In this document: positions 9,591 through 17,964 of the stretch, piece by piece
Layout of the letters: the number at the start of each line of letters is the position of its first letter
Position numbering within the stretch: position 1 is the stretch's first letter
Source of the DNA: Alicyclobacillus tolerans
GTDB lineage: Bacteria > Bacillota > Bacilli > Alicyclobacillales > Alicyclobacillaceae
DNA: 64,000 nucleotides
Assembly: GCF_021739485.1 (NCBI RefSeq)
Contig: NZ_JAJFNK010000011.1
Coordinates: 62,001 to 126,000, forward strand
Reading direction: 5' to 3'
Position numbers and translations under genes: made by a program
Notes under the pieces: generated by a model
What the model saw: the letters and a program-made list of their open reading frames with translations, nothing else
What the model was told of the DNA's origin: nothing
Database searches by the model: none

Positions 9591-11159
9591 TCAATGTGAC
9601 TCGGTTCCAACGAGTCCCGATTCCAACGAAGTCGTGGCGTTTGCGAGTTTTCCGATCTCGTTCGAGGCATGGTTCAAAGAGCCTGCCTCGTTTTCAACCT
9701 TGCCTACAACCCGGTTTGCAGATTTGGCAAACCCGCCAAAGGCCTGGCTGAGATTGCTCCCGCCAGGCGTATTTCCAAGTCCTGAATCTAGTATGGAATT
9801 GCCCGTAACGGAATGGGTACTCGGCAAATTCAAATCCCCGAGCGAGTTATTTAAAACGTTGCCTATGGATTTTGCTGCCGTGTTGCCGATAGAACTGTCA
9901 GCAGAGTTATCGAATGATTTCCCCGGAAGGTTTCGCAGTAGACTGCCTGACGAATGCCCTAACAACGCTCCTGGAGACTCTCCTGTATTGGACGATTCGT
10001 TGGGTTGTTGTCCGTCGTGACTTTGCTTGGGTTTTTTACCTGGACCAGGTTCCAAAGGGCCCGGACCGGAACCGGTCAGGAGGTTGCCAACCGAACCTCC
10101 GACTGGGATTGATATGACCGTATTTCCGAAATGGACTGTCACCGTATCATGTCCGCTCTGTCCGTTGCCCCTCGATTTAGGTGATGGATGCCCGTTTTCG
10201 GAGTTTGACGCCCCCGTTTCGGAATTCCCAGGGGACGTTTGGCTTTGGCCAGTCGGCGGTTTTCCAGAAGTGCCACCAACACCTAGAACACCGGAGGTTT
10301 GAAGGTGATGGATGAACTGCTCCACTTGCGTCAAATCCTCCGACGCAAGGATTTTCAGTGCATTTTTGGCACTGGGTGAAGACATGACCTGTGACAACGA
10401 ATTCGAATTCAAGTGGCTGAGATTAACTTGCTGACCCTCGTTCTGTGCCACCAAATAGACAGCCAACTTGCCTGGGGAAATTTTCGCCGAGTTTGCCGCG
10501 TGAAACACGGTTTGAGACAGTGCCACGGCGAAAACCTTTGCCCCAGAGGTCCTTGCAGTCGCATTCTGGGCTAATGCCGATTGAAGGTCGTGTTCAACCT
10601 GATTTTGGACATTTTGCATGTTTACCTGTGTTTGCGGCTGAACGGGTGCCGTTGCGACGAGAATGGCATCTTGCGCCGGCAGCATGTGCTCAGCCGCCGC
10701 CTCATTGACGATCCCGGTCATCGCTTGGGGAATGGTATCCCCGTCAAGGTGCACGTTCTTTAAAAGCGTCGCCCCATCCGCATTTCCAGGTTGCGTCGAC
10801 AAAACGTGCATTTGTTTGTCCACCACCAAAATCACACTCGGATTGATGTCCACGGAAACATATGCGTAGGCCTCAGCCTTTTGCGGCATCAGGATGCTGC
10901 TCGAGAGCCAAACGCCGGCCGCCAAAAGCAGGCTCGCGGCAATTCCGGCGACTCCGTAACGCTGCCACGCTGGCTTGTGGAGAATGCCCTTGCGCCGTTT
11001 AGATGAGGCCGGGGGGCCTGCATAATCGCTCTCTCGCCATACGACTTCGACGCCGATCTCCATGCCCGGTGTATAGGGGAGTTTACGGAATTGGCCGTCT
11101 TTGGTCATCACGACGACAGTACTGTCCAAGATATCCATGACAATTCCTGTCTTATCCAT
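9591..11159 (-). CDS. rsgI: Membrane anti-sigma-I factor RsgI with long low-complexity extracellular tail
   Basis: RsgI holds SigI inactive at the membrane. The 522-residue protein has the cytoplasmic RsgI N-terminal domain (residues 1-45, starting MDKTGIVMDILDSTVVVMTK), a membrane segment (about 68-90) and an extracellular juxtamembrane domain starting YVSVDINPSV at 100-109. The Asn106-Pro107 bond is the point at which RsgI proteins of the clostridial type are known to cut themselves. Beyond about residue 290 the chain is an unstructured Gly/Ser/Asn/Pro region with many GN, SxGN and NSLG steps instead of the carbohydrate-binding domains of cellulolytic clostridia. It starts 16 bases after sigI, in one operon, and ends before a terminator at 9446-9473. 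Confidence 0.9.
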   Translation of the reverse strand: MDKTGIVMDILDSTVVVMTKDGQFRKLPYTPGMEIGVEVVWRESDYAGPPASSKRRKGILHKPAWQRYGVAGIAASLLLAAGVWLSSSILMPQKAEAYAYVSVDINPSVILVVDKQMHVLSTQPGNADGATLLKNVHLDGDTIPQAMTGIVNEAAAEHMLPAQDAILVATAPVQPQTQVNMQNVQNQVEHDLQSALAQNATARTSGAKVFAVALSQTVFHAANSAKISPGKLAVYLVAQNEGQQVNLSHLNSNSLSQVMSSPSAKNALKILASEDLTQVEQFIHHLQTSGVLGVGGTSGKPPTGQSQTSPGNSETGASNSENGHPSPKSRGNGQSGHDTVTVHFGNTVISIPVGGSVGNLLTGSGPGPLEPGPGKKPKQSHDGQQPNESSNTGESPGALLGHSSGSLLRNLPGKSFDNSADSSIGNTAAKSIGNVLNNSLGDLNLPSTHSVTGNSILDSGLGNTPGGSNLSQAFGGFAKSANRVVGKVENEAGSLNHASNEIGKLANATTSLESGLVGTESH

Positions 11160-11175
11160 TCCGTCTCCCCCTCGT

Positions 11176-11916
11176 CTATGAAATGTATTCCTTGAGGCAT
11201 TGAAAATCGCCGCACAAGAGCAGTACGATGGCCAAGATGTATTTTCTCTGCCGCTCCATCGTCTTTCGCGAAACGCCGACTTTTTGCTCTAATTGCTTGA
11301 GCGGCAGTGATTTTCGTTCAAACACGTACGCTCGCATCACGTCGTCTTCCACGACAACCCGGGCCACTGCAATCGCATTCTCGCGGGCATCCGCATGCTT
11401 GGGTGACAGGTCCACCAGATCCTCAAAGGACAGGCCAAATTCCTCTAAAATCGTTTTATATTCGAGAATCTCCATTTGCCGCTGCTGTTGTTCCAGCATG
11501 TTTTCATGGGCTTGAATGGAGCTTTTGACCTCGACGTAATTGATCACGTTGTCTTCGTCGTCCGTCACATCAAACTCGGTCCAAGGGACATGCCGGCTTT
11601 GAGACTTTTGAGAACGGAAATAGTCAATCAACCGCCGTCGGATAATCGTCTCCGCGAAACCGAGAAAATTCATCTTGCGACTGTCGTCAAAGCGGTCGAT
11701 GGCCTCGTTCATGGCCAGCATGGCTACGCTGAATTCATCGTCGCGATCGCGGTCGATATACCGTCTTGACGCCTGTGACGCAATCCGCAGAATGAACGGA
11801 ACGTAAGACTGGATCAGCTCATTGCGAGCACGGTCGTCTCCCTCTTGCGCGAGTTTCAGCAACGAGTAGAGTTGGCTGTTATCTTCGGACTTCTTCCGTC
11901 GAAAGGGCAAACCCAC
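11176..11916 (-). CDS. sigI: RNA polymerase sigma factor SigI
   Basis: SigI is a small sigma-70 family factor linked to heat and cell-envelope stress in Bacillus. The product (about 246 residues) shows the region 2 pattern RNELIQSYVPFILRIASQ with YIDRDRDDEFSVAMLAMNEAIDRFD (residues about 34-77), then FAETIIRRRLIDYFR, and a C-terminal helix-turn-helix with KQLEQKVGVSRKTMERQRKYI typical of SigI rather than of canonical region 4. A GTG at 11923-11925 is possible, but the GTG at 11914-11916 sits six bases after GAGGTG and is preferred. A SigI-type promoter lies just upstream (11941-11968), implying autoregulation, and rsgI follows at once. Confidence 0.92.
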   Translation of the reverse strand: MGLPFRRKKSEDNSQLYSLLKLAQEGDDRARNELIQSYVPFILRIASQASRRYIDRDRDDEFSVAMLAMNEAIDRFDDSRKMNFLGFAETIIRRRLIDYFRSQKSQSRHVPWTEFDVTDDEDNVINYVEVKSSIQAHENMLEQQQRQMEILEYKTILEEFGLSFEDLVDLSPKHADARENAIAVARVVVEDDVMRAYVFERKSLPLKQLEQKVGVSRKTMERQRKYILAIVLLLCGDFQCLKEYIS

Positions 11917-11940
11917 TCGGGCCACCTCGCTCTACATAAA

Positions 11941-11968
11941 TTCGGATCCAACCGCCGATTTTTGGGGT
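11941..11968 (-). promoter_or_regulatory. Candidate SigI-dependent promoter of sigI-rsgI
   Basis: On the minus strand ACCCCA (11963-11968, within CCACCCCA) and CGAATTTA (CGAA at 11941-11944) resemble the CCCC-type -35 and CGAA -10 boxes reported for SigI promoters. The spacing here is 18 bases, so the fit is approximate. Transcription from it would start a little before the preferred sigI GTG. Confidence 0.5.
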
Positions 11969-12102
11969 GGTTCCGTTAGCAGCTTGAAAAAAAAGCTGGA
12001 ATTTTCTTGAGCATCGACTTGGCGCCATACGGATACGTCGACTTCAAACCAAACTTCAAACCCAAACGCCACCTCAAAGCAAACGGCGTGCCAAACGCAA
12101 CC

Positions 12103-13131
12103 TCAGATATCCAACTTGAACAAACGGTCCGTTTGACCTTCGGGCACCGGAATTTTCAAGTGTTCGTATGCTTGCAGAGTCGTAACACGTCCCCTGGGTG
12201 TTCGTTGAATAAAACCCAGTTGGATCAAAAACGGCTCGTACACATCCTCAATCGTGCCCGCTTCCTCTCCGACGGCAGCTGCTAAGGTATCCAAACCCAC
12301 CGGTCCTCCGGAAAACTTGGCAATCACGGTCGACAGGATTTTATAATCCAATTCGTCAAGGCCCAGTGCATCGACGTTCAGGCGCTTTAGCGCCTTTTGC
12401 GACACTTCCAGCGTGACCACTGGGGCCTCGTATACTTGCGCAAAATCCCGTACTCGCTTGAGCAAGCGGTTGGCAATCCGGGGAGTGCCCCGCGAACGGC
12501 GAGCGATTTCCAAAGCCGCTTCTTCCTCGAGCGGAAGTCCGAGAATGCCGGCCGTTCGGACGACAATTTGCGTCAGTTCTTCAGGCGAATAGTAGTCCAG
12601 ATGAGAAATGACACCAAAGCGGTCGCGCAGGGGAGCCGACAGCAAACCTGCCCTCGTGGTGGCGCCAATCAGCGTGAAACTAGGCAAGTCTAGCCGGACC
12701 GACCGGGCGCTTGGCCCTTTGCCAATCATAATGTCCAGCGCAAAATCCTCCATGGCCGGATACAAGACTTCTTCGACCGATCGCGACAACCTGTGAACCT
12801 CGTCGATAAACAACACGTCACCGGGCTGCAGGTTCGTCAGCAACGCGGCCAAGTCTCCCGGGCGCTCGATTGCGGGACCGGACGTAATGCGAATATGTAC
12901 ACCCAGTTCGTTGGCAATAATCATGGACAACGAGGTTTTTCCGAGGCCTGGCGGGCCGTAGAGCAGGACATGGTCCAGCGCTTCCTGGCGCTCCTTGGCT
13001 GCCTGAATAAACACGCTGAGGTTGTCTTTGACCTTCGTCTGCCCAATGTAATCGTCCAAAAACCGCGGCCGAAGAGATTCCAACGCGACATCTTCCCGGG
13101 TCCACTCGGCTGAGATCATCCGATCGGGCAT
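12103..13131 (-). CDS. ruvB: Holliday junction branch migration ATPase RuvB
   Basis: RuvB is the AAA+ motor that forms hexameric rings and drives branch migration with RuvA. The 342-residue protein carries [12 protein letters not shown], the Walker A loop GPPGLGKT (about residues 56-63), Walker [12 protein letters not shown], the sensor region [18 protein letters not shown] and the C-terminal winged helix with RTPRGRVTT. The longer frame to 13188 is unlikely; ATG 13129-13131 has GAGGAG eight bases upstream. A 225-base spacer containing an 18-bp tandem repeat separates it from ruvA, so unlike most relatives ruvB may have its own promoter. Confidence 0.97.
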   Translation of the reverse strand: MPDRMISAEWTREDVALESLRPRFLDDYIGQTKVKDNLSVFIQAAKERQEALDHVLLYGPPGLGKTSLSMIIANELGVHIRITSGPAIERPGDLAALLTNLQPGDVLFIDEVHRLSRSVEEVLYPAMEDFALDIMIGKGPSARSVRLDLPSFTLIGATTRAGLLSAPLRDRFGVISHLDYYSPEELTQIVVRTAGILGLPLEEEAALEIARRSRGTPRIANRLLKRVRDFAQVYEAPVVTLEVSQKALKRLNVDALGLDELDYKILSTVIAKFSGGPVGLDTLAAAVGEEAGTIEDVYEPFLIQLGFIQRTPRGRVTTLQAYEHLKIPVPEGQTDRLFKLDI

Positions 13132-13149
13132 TAAAACGTCTCCTCTATG

Positions 13150-13185
13150 CACAGTTTTGTTGTACAACACAGTTTTGTTGCACAA
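13150..13185. repeat. 18-bp tandem duplication upstream of ruvB
   Basis: CACAGTTTTGTTGTACAA (13150-13167) is followed directly by the same unit with one change (13168-13185). Each copy ends in a palindrome-like TTGTACAA or TTGCACAA. It lies 19-54 bases before the ruvB ATG. It does not match the Bacillus LexA box. Confidence 0.8.
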
Positions 13186-13356
13186 CACGTCAGATGCGGT
13201 GAAACAGTCTCAGAGGCAGCTTCTTGCGTCAGCTGGGCAACTGCTTGCACCGCGCCTGCTTCCTGTATCACTTCACCAATTCTATGAGTTTTATTTTCAG
13301 ATAAAACAGAAAACCGAGGTTCCCTATCCTCTATGCCTACTGTACCAGAGTACGAC

Positions 13357-13971
13357 CTACCTGGCTAGAAGCTGCAAAGACCGCCGCAGCGCTTCTTCCA
13401 CTGTACCCGGGGGCGGGTCTAACCCAAGAACCTCCGAAGCCGCCTGCACAGCTTGCTTCTCATTATAACCAAGAGCCTGAAGGGCCTCAACGACGTCCAT
13501 TTGCAAGGACGGAGAACCAGCAGGCCGTCCGGAATTGACTTCACGGCCCGCGATTTGAGCGACAACTCCCAAAGAACGCACCTTGTCCTTGAGTTCTAGG
13601 ATGAGGCGTTGCCCCGTTTTCTTACCGACTCCGGGCAGGTTGCAAAGTGCATGGAGGTCCTCACTGAGAATCGCCGACACAAACGCATCCCGGGTGGTTC
13701 CAGAGACAATTTGCAGCGCCCCTTTAGGGCCGATCCCTGAGACGCTGATGAGGATTTCAAACCAATCGCGATCCGATTCTTCGACAAAGCCAAAGAGTTC
13801 ATCTGCATCTTCGCGGATATGGCGGTGCGTATATAAAAACACTTCATTGCCAGGCGTCAATGCCAACGCGACGCTTTCAGGGACAAAGATGCGATAGCCG
13901 ACACCCTTCACATTGAGATCGACGTATGCAACCCCGAGTCCATGAACCGTTCCCTGCAAAAACACAATCAC
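13357..13971 (-). CDS. ruvA: Holliday junction binding protein RuvA
   Basis: RuvA binds four-way junctions as a tetramer and loads RuvB. The 204-residue product begins MIVFLQGTVHGLGVAYVDLNVKG in the OB-fold domain, has helix-hairpin-helix elements (FEILISVSGIGPKGALQIVS and LCNLPGVGKKTGQRLILELK, about residues 70-130) and a C-terminal UBA-like domain (VVEALQALGYNEKQAVQAA) that contacts RuvB. It starts with GTG 13969-13971, which overlaps the ruvC stop by four bases, so ruvC and ruvA are translationally coupled. The gap to ruvB is 225 bases. Confidence 0.96.
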   Translation of the reverse strand: MIVFLQGTVHGLGVAYVDLNVKGVGYRIFVPESVALALTPGNEVFLYTHRHIREDADELFGFVEESDRDWFEILISVSGIGPKGALQIVSGTTRDAFVSAILSEDLHALCNLPGVGKKTGQRLILELKDKVRSLGVVAQIAGREVNSGRPAGSPSLQMDVVEALQALGYNEKQAVQAASEVLGLDPPPGTVEEALRRSLQLLAR

Positions 13972-14543
13972 TGTCTGGCACCCTTTCTGCTCCCCAGCAA
14001 GTCCGCGCGAGCAGTCAAGCGGTTGGAAGGGCGCGGGGACTTCGTCTGCTGAACAGCCCTGAGGGTAGGAGCGGTGTGAGCGTGCGTGATCGCAACTGCC
14101 AAAGCGTCGGCAGTGTCGTCCGGTCGCGGCCGTTCTGACAGATTTAGAAGCACTCTGACCATCTCCTGAACCTGAGCCTTTTGTGCCTTTCCGTAGCCAA
14201 CCACAGCCAATTTGATTTGCATGGGCGTATATTCCGCAGTCGTCAGCCCCGCCTGGACTCCGGCTAACAAAGCCACACCTCTCGCCTGTCCAACGCTAAA
14301 CGCTGTCGTCGTATTCCGATTAAAAAAGAGCTCTTCGACGGCCATCACCTGCGGTCGGTGCGTCGCAATGATGTCCGTGAGTTCGTCGTAAACGATTTGC
14401 AGGCGCTCACCCACCGGCGTGTGGGCCTTGGTTTCAATGCAGCCAAATGCCACCGGGGACAAGCGGTTGCCCGATACTTTGACAACACCGTAACCCATAC
14501 GTGCAATGCCGGGATCGATGCCTAAGATTAGCTCAATGTCCAT
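13968..14543 (-). CDS. ruvC: Holliday junction resolvase RuvC
   Basis: RuvC cuts Holliday junctions symmetrically. The 191-residue protein has the RNase H-fold start ILGIDPGIARMGYGVV with catalytic Asp10, the second acidic motif VMAVEELFFNRNTTTAFSVG, and the C-terminal pair in RPRPDDTADALAVAITHAH. A Gln/Arg-rich tail follows. ATG 14541-14543 is preceded by GGAGGCG. RuvC is missing in Bacillus subtilis, which uses RecU, so its presence beside ruvA helps place this organism outside that genus. A weak promoter candidate lies at 14578-14606. Confidence 0.96.
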   Translation of the reverse strand: MDIELILGIDPGIARMGYGVVKVSGNRLSPVAFGCIETKAHTPVGERLQIVYDELTDIIATHRPQVMAVEELFFNRNTTTAFSVGQARGVALLAGVQAGLTTAEYTPMQIKLAVVGYGKAQKAQVQEMVRVLLNLSERPRPDDTADALAVAITHAHTAPTLRAVQQTKSPRPSNRLTARADLLGSRKGARQ

Positions 14544-14577
14544 GTGTACGCCTCCAAAATACGTATTCGTTGCCCGG

Positions 14578-14606
14578 CGTACAGATTCCTTTATTCGTTA
14601 TGTCAA
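14578..14606 (-). promoter_or_regulatory. Tentative promoter for ruvC-ruvA
   Basis: On the minus strand TTGACA (14601-14606), a 17-base spacer and TGTACG (14578-14583) stand about 35 bases before the ruvC ATG. The -35 box is perfect and the -10 box is weak. Confidence 0.35.
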
Positions 14607-14781
14607 TGGGAAGTGGGTGGAAAAACAAGAGGCGTTACAACAAGGGAGAAATTACATTGGAAATTACATGAAGAGCCTTTGGCGAAACAAACGTTTTGCA
14701 GTGAGATAGCATCTTTATCGGGGGGAGAAAAATACAGAGGAGGGCCAAACAAGGTTTCCCTGTGTCTGAGGCACCTCCCCT

Positions 14782-15168
14782 TTACACCGCGTACTCATTC
14801 TCACCGGTGCTAGTGAGCTCGCGAACATATACGGGCATTTGCACAAACCACATGAGACCTCCGTCCAACCTCCATGGGGAGTGCTCCGAGGCATAACTGA
14901 CCATCGCATCGTCCTGGATCGTTCGCACCTCAATCTGCTCGCGTCCATCGGGATAAAGCGTCACAAACAGCGCTTGTGACGGCTTGGTGCTCCCTACTGA
15001 CGCAGCTAAGGCACCTTGCCCAAAATCCGTAATTCCAGGAGTGTCTGCACAGGCGACAGGAGCGTGAAACCACGCATTGCACACTACGGCAAGAGCCAAT
15101 GCGGTCCCCACGAGAAACGGCGACAACGGGCGATTGCGGGTCAGTCTTGCCTGTTTGTCCATGGGCAT
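14782..15168 (-). CDS. Small secreted protein of unknown function at the BofC position
   Basis: I do not recognise this 128-residue protein. It has a signal peptide: positive N-terminus (MPMDKQARLTRNR), a hydrophobic core at about residues 17-35 and a likely cleavage after APVACA (about 37-42). The mature part is about 85 residues, with one short beta-rich stretch (ALFVTLYPDGREQIEVRTIQDD) and a WRLDGGLMWFVQMPVYVREL segment. ATG 15166-15168 has GAGAGGTG upstream. It sits between yebC and ruvC, where Bacillus has bofC, a forespore checkpoint protein of similar length that is also exported. I see no clear BofC motif, so a positional equivalent is only a hypothesis. Confidence 0.75.
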   Translation of the reverse strand: MPMDKQARLTRNRPLSPFLVGTALALAVVCNAWFHAPVACADTPGITDFGQGALAASVGSTKPSQALFVTLYPDGREQIEVRTIQDDAMVSYASEHSPWRLDGGLMWFVQMPVYVRELTSTGENEYAV

Positions 15169-15243
15169 CCATCATCACCTCTCAGTTTGCTTGAGGTTAG
15201 GATGCCACATCTAGAAAACTTTATACCACATGGGCAAGGTCTG

Positions 15244-15993
15244 TCAGGATTCCCTTGCTTCATCTTCTGACAATTCAAAATTCGCATACACGTCCTGTAC
15301 GTCATCGTGCGCTTCCAGCGCATCGATGAGGTCCAACACGGCATCGGCCTGTTCCCCGCTCACGGTCATGGTCGTTTGAGGTTCGTAGGTGATTTCCGCG
15401 TCGGAAAGCGTCAATTTGCTTTGTTCCAGGGCATCTCGAACTTGGGTGAACGTTTCCGGTTCCGTTACAACCACGAATTCTTCATCGGTCTCCTTGACGT
15501 CCTCGGCTCCCGCTTCCAGCGCCAACATCATCAAGTCGTCCGCATCCAGAGGGCACCCGTCCTTGGCGATGGTCAGTTCCCCAACGCGTTTGAACATCCA
15601 CGCAACACACCCGGACTCTCCGAGGTTCCCCCCGCGTTTGGAAAAGATGTGCCGGATGTCCGCCGCCGTCCGGTTGCGGTTGTCGGTGACAATATCCAAC
15701 ATGACGGCGATGCCGCCCGGCCCATACCCCTCGTAGATGATTTCCTCATAAGTCACGCCCGGCATCGTTCCTGTGGCCTTCGCAATCGTCCGGGCGATAT
15801 TGTCAGCAGGCAAGTTGCTCTGCTTGGCCCGTTCAAGGGCCACCTTCAAGCGAAAATTGGTTTCCGGGTTCCCCCCGCCTTCCTTGGCGGCCCGGTAAAC
15901 ATCCCTGGATAACTTGGTAAACAACTGGCCACGAACAGCGTCTTGTTTTCCTTTGCGCCGCTGAATATTGTGCCACTTGGAATGTCCTGACAT
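15244..15993 (-). CDS. yebC: YebC/PmpR family protein
   Basis: The 249-residue protein starts MSGHSKWHNIQRRKGKQDAVRGQLFTKL, the signature of the YebC family, and continues with three domains typical of it, including NPETNFRLKVALERAKQSNLPADNI and EIIYEGYGPGGIAVMLDIVTDNRNRT. The family was long annotated as transcriptional regulators; more recent work assigns members to translation, easing ribosomes through proline-rich stretches. Which applies here is not shown by the sequence. The last 15 residues are acidic. ATG 15991-15993 has GAGGAGAG upstream. Its place near ruv genes and the safA locus matches Bacillus (yrbC). Confidence 0.95.
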   Translation of the reverse strand: MSGHSKWHNIQRRKGKQDAVRGQLFTKLSRDVYRAAKEGGGNPETNFRLKVALERAKQSNLPADNIARTIAKATGTMPGVTYEEIIYEGYGPGGIAVMLDIVTDNRNRTAADIRHIFSKRGGNLGESGCVAWMFKRVGELTIAKDGCPLDADDLMMLALEAGAEDVKETDEEFVVVTEPETFTQVRDALEQSKLTLSDAEITYEPQTTMTVSGEQADAVLDLIDALEAHDDVQDVYANFELSEDEARES

Positions 15994-16109
15994 TGAAAAA
16001 CAACTCTCCTCTCAGCCACAAATTGCTTTAAGCTCACCCCACGGGAGTCACAGTCCCCCAGCTCCAGGGCTCCAAAGTGCAGACGATTCCCCCTCGCATT
16101 CAATTCCCG

Positions 16110-16961
16110 TCATTGTCCCCAGTCTCTTAAATAACGGTAGTCAATCCCTACGGTTCGAGTAGACAGTTTTGCGATGATGGGCGGCTTGCGCTTATATTGA
16201 TTGCGCATCATCCGTTTTACCAGCGTCTCCACTAGGGTTTTGTTGTACCCCCGCTGACTGACTTCCGTTGGGGACATCCGTTGATCCACGATTTGAAACA
16301 AGATTTCGTCTGCTTCATCGTAACTGAAACCCAGCTCTTTTTCATCGGTTTGGTCTTCCCACAGGTCAGCACTTGGCGCTTTGGTCAAGATGCTCTTCGG
16401 CACACCTACTTCAGCCGACAACTGACGCACTTGCGACTTGTACAGGTCGCCGATTGGGTTAATGGCGCTGGCCATGTCCCCAAACTGTGTGCCATATCCA
16501 AGCAGTAACTCCGTTTTGTTGCTGGTTCCAAGCACGAGGGCCTGAAAGTGCGCAGACAAGTCAAACAGCGTACTCATCCGCTCTCGGGCCATCCGGTTGC
16601 CCCGGCGAAGCGGCGGTGCCGTCGTCCCAAGCAACTGGTCCATCTGCCGGAAGTACGCATCGACGGCGTCGGTAATGGGGGCCACCGTGAAGGGAATTCC
16701 AAGGTCATCTACGACGGCTTTGGCATCTTCAACACTCGCCGGACTGCTCGTCTTATACGGCATGAGGACAGCGTGTACGCGATCGCGGCCGAGCGCCAGG
16801 GCGGCCAAGTACGCCACAAGCGCCGAGTCAATGCCTCCAGATAAACCTAAAATGACGTTCTTAAATCCGGCTTTTGTGACTTCCTCACGGATAAACGCCG
16901 TAAGGACCTGAATGGTCAACTGTGCGTTGAGCTCCAGGCGCTGCCCCATTTGTGCCTTCAC
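16110..16961 (-). CDS. nadE: NAD synthetase, ammonia-using catalytic subunit
   Basis: NadE amidates nicotinic acid adenine dinucleotide to NAD with ATP. The 283-residue product has the ATP pyrophosphatase loop LGLSGGIDSALVAY (SGGIDS at about residues 41-46), a second motif LLGTSNKTELLLGYGTQFGDMASAINPIGDLYKSQV and the PSADLWEDQTDEKELGFSY segment. It lacks a glutaminase domain. The likely start is GTG 16959-16961, which overlaps the stop of the upstream nitrilase-family gene by four bases; the ATG 12 bases later is an alternative. That upstream gene has the motifs of a NAD-synthetase glutaminase domain, so the two may form a split glutamine-dependent enzyme. Confidence 0.93.
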   Translation of the reverse strand: MKAQMGQRLELNAQLTIQVLTAFIREEVTKAGFKNVILGLSGGIDSALVAYLAALALGRDRVHAVLMPYKTSSPASVEDAKAVVDDLGIPFTVAPITDAVDAYFRQMDQLLGTTAPPLRRGNRMARERMSTLFDLSAHFQALVLGTSNKTELLLGYGTQFGDMASAINPIGDLYKSQVRQLSAEVGVPKSILTKAPSADLWEDQTDEKELGFSYDEADEILFQIVDQRMSPTEVSQRGYNKTLVETLVKRMMRNQYKRKPPIIAKLSTRTVGIDYRYLRDWGQ

Positions 16962-17827
16962 GCCCCGTTCCACTCCTCTTTTTCGTCGATGATGCGCCCG
17001 AGTTGTCGTTCGACGACGTCCCATTTCTCATCCCTCAAAATAGGGGTGACGTAACGCGCCCGTCGCGGCGCACCTAAGTCCAACTCTCCGTAAAAAACGC
17101 CTTCTTCAAGTTTGGGAGCCTCTGCTGTAAATTCGCCATCCGCCCCGACCGCAAACGAGCCGCCAAAAAAGCTGACCCCGTCTTCAAAACCGACGCGGTT
17201 GACGAAAACAATGTTGACGCCTAACAGGCGCGAATATACCGATGCAAGTTCGCGCCAGAACGATTGAGAACCAAAATAATTACCGTCCGTGACGCTGCGT
17301 GCCGGGCTGGAGGCGGGCAGAATCAACAGCTTCGCTCCTCCGGCGGCCAGTAAATACGGACTAGACAAATGCCACGCATCCTCACAGATGAGCATTCCAG
17401 TTTGCCCGAATTGGCTTGCAAACGTTTTAAACTGCCGACCCGACGCGAAATACCGCGACTCGTCAAACATTCCGTACGTCGGCAAATAGACCTTTCGGTG
17501 CAATCCGCGGATTTCGCCCTTCGCGGCGTAGATGGCCGTCGTATAAAACAGATGCTCGTCCGATTCCTCGGCAAAACTAAAGACAACATCAATATCCCGA
17601 CTTGCGGAAACGATTTTTTCAATCTCAGGGTGGCGAATGTTGCGCGCCACCTCTAGGGTTAAGTCTTGAATTTGGTAACCTGTCAACCCCAGTTCAGGAA
17701 ATACGATTAAGTCCGAGCCTTGCTCTTTTGCCTGAGCAATAAAGTCCAGGTGCCTGGCGGCGTTGGCTTGAACGTCTCCTAAGACCGGCCGCAATTGACC
17801 CATGGCAACCCTTATCAAATGGGTCAA
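16958..17827 (-). CDS. Nitrilase-family amidase, probable glutaminase partner of NadE
   Basis: The 289-residue protein is a carbon-nitrogen hydrolase with the catalytic triad Glu45 (VFPELGLTGY), Lys112 (HRKVYLPTYGMFDESRYF) and Cys148 (MLICEDAW). The combination of LPTYGMFDE and ICEDAW is that of the glutaminase domain of glutamine-dependent NAD synthetases. Its stop overlaps the nadE start. I infer that it supplies ammonia from glutamine to NadE as a separate subunit, as described for some bacteria with two-gene NAD synthetases; a separate omega-amidase role is possible. The start is uncertain: TTG 17825-17827 stands ten bases after AAGGAG and is preferred over the long frame to 18046. Confidence 0.82.
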   Translation of the reverse strand: MTHLIRVAMGQLRPVLGDVQANAARHLDFIAQAKEQGSDLIVFPELGLTGYQIQDLTLEVARNIRHPEIEKIVSASRDIDVVFSFAEESDEHLFYTTAIYAAKGEIRGLHRKVYLPTYGMFDESRYFASGRQFKTFASQFGQTGMLICEDAWHLSSPYLLAAGGAKLLILPASSPARSVTDGNYFGSQSFWRELASVYSRLLGVNIVFVNRVGFEDGVSFFGGSFAVGADGEFTAEAPKLEEGVFYGELDLGAPRRARYVTPILRDEKWDVVERQLGRIIDEKEEWNGA

Positions 17828-17934
17828 ACTTCCCACACTCCTTACGGCGACAATACGCCCGTCTCCCATGTCGTTATTCAGTATACCGTGCAAGCCTTTG
17901 AAATCAAAACACGCACGCACCACCGTGCTCGACC

Positions 17935-17964
17935 TGGGAATGCTGTCAGAACCCAGCATTCCCA
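17935..17964. other. Strong hairpin at the 3' end of the coat kinase gene
   Basis: TGGGAATGCTG (17935-17945) and CAGCATTCCCA (17954-17964) form a perfect 11-bp stem with an 8-base loop, and the kinase stop codon lies at its loop. No T-run follows on the minus strand, so it is not a standard terminator; it may protect or process the mRNA between the kinase and the amidase genes. Confidence 0.6.

Noticed and set aside
17935..17964. Rho-independent terminator after the coat kinase
   Set aside because: The stem is strong but no T-run follows on the minus strand, so it is listed only as a hairpin.
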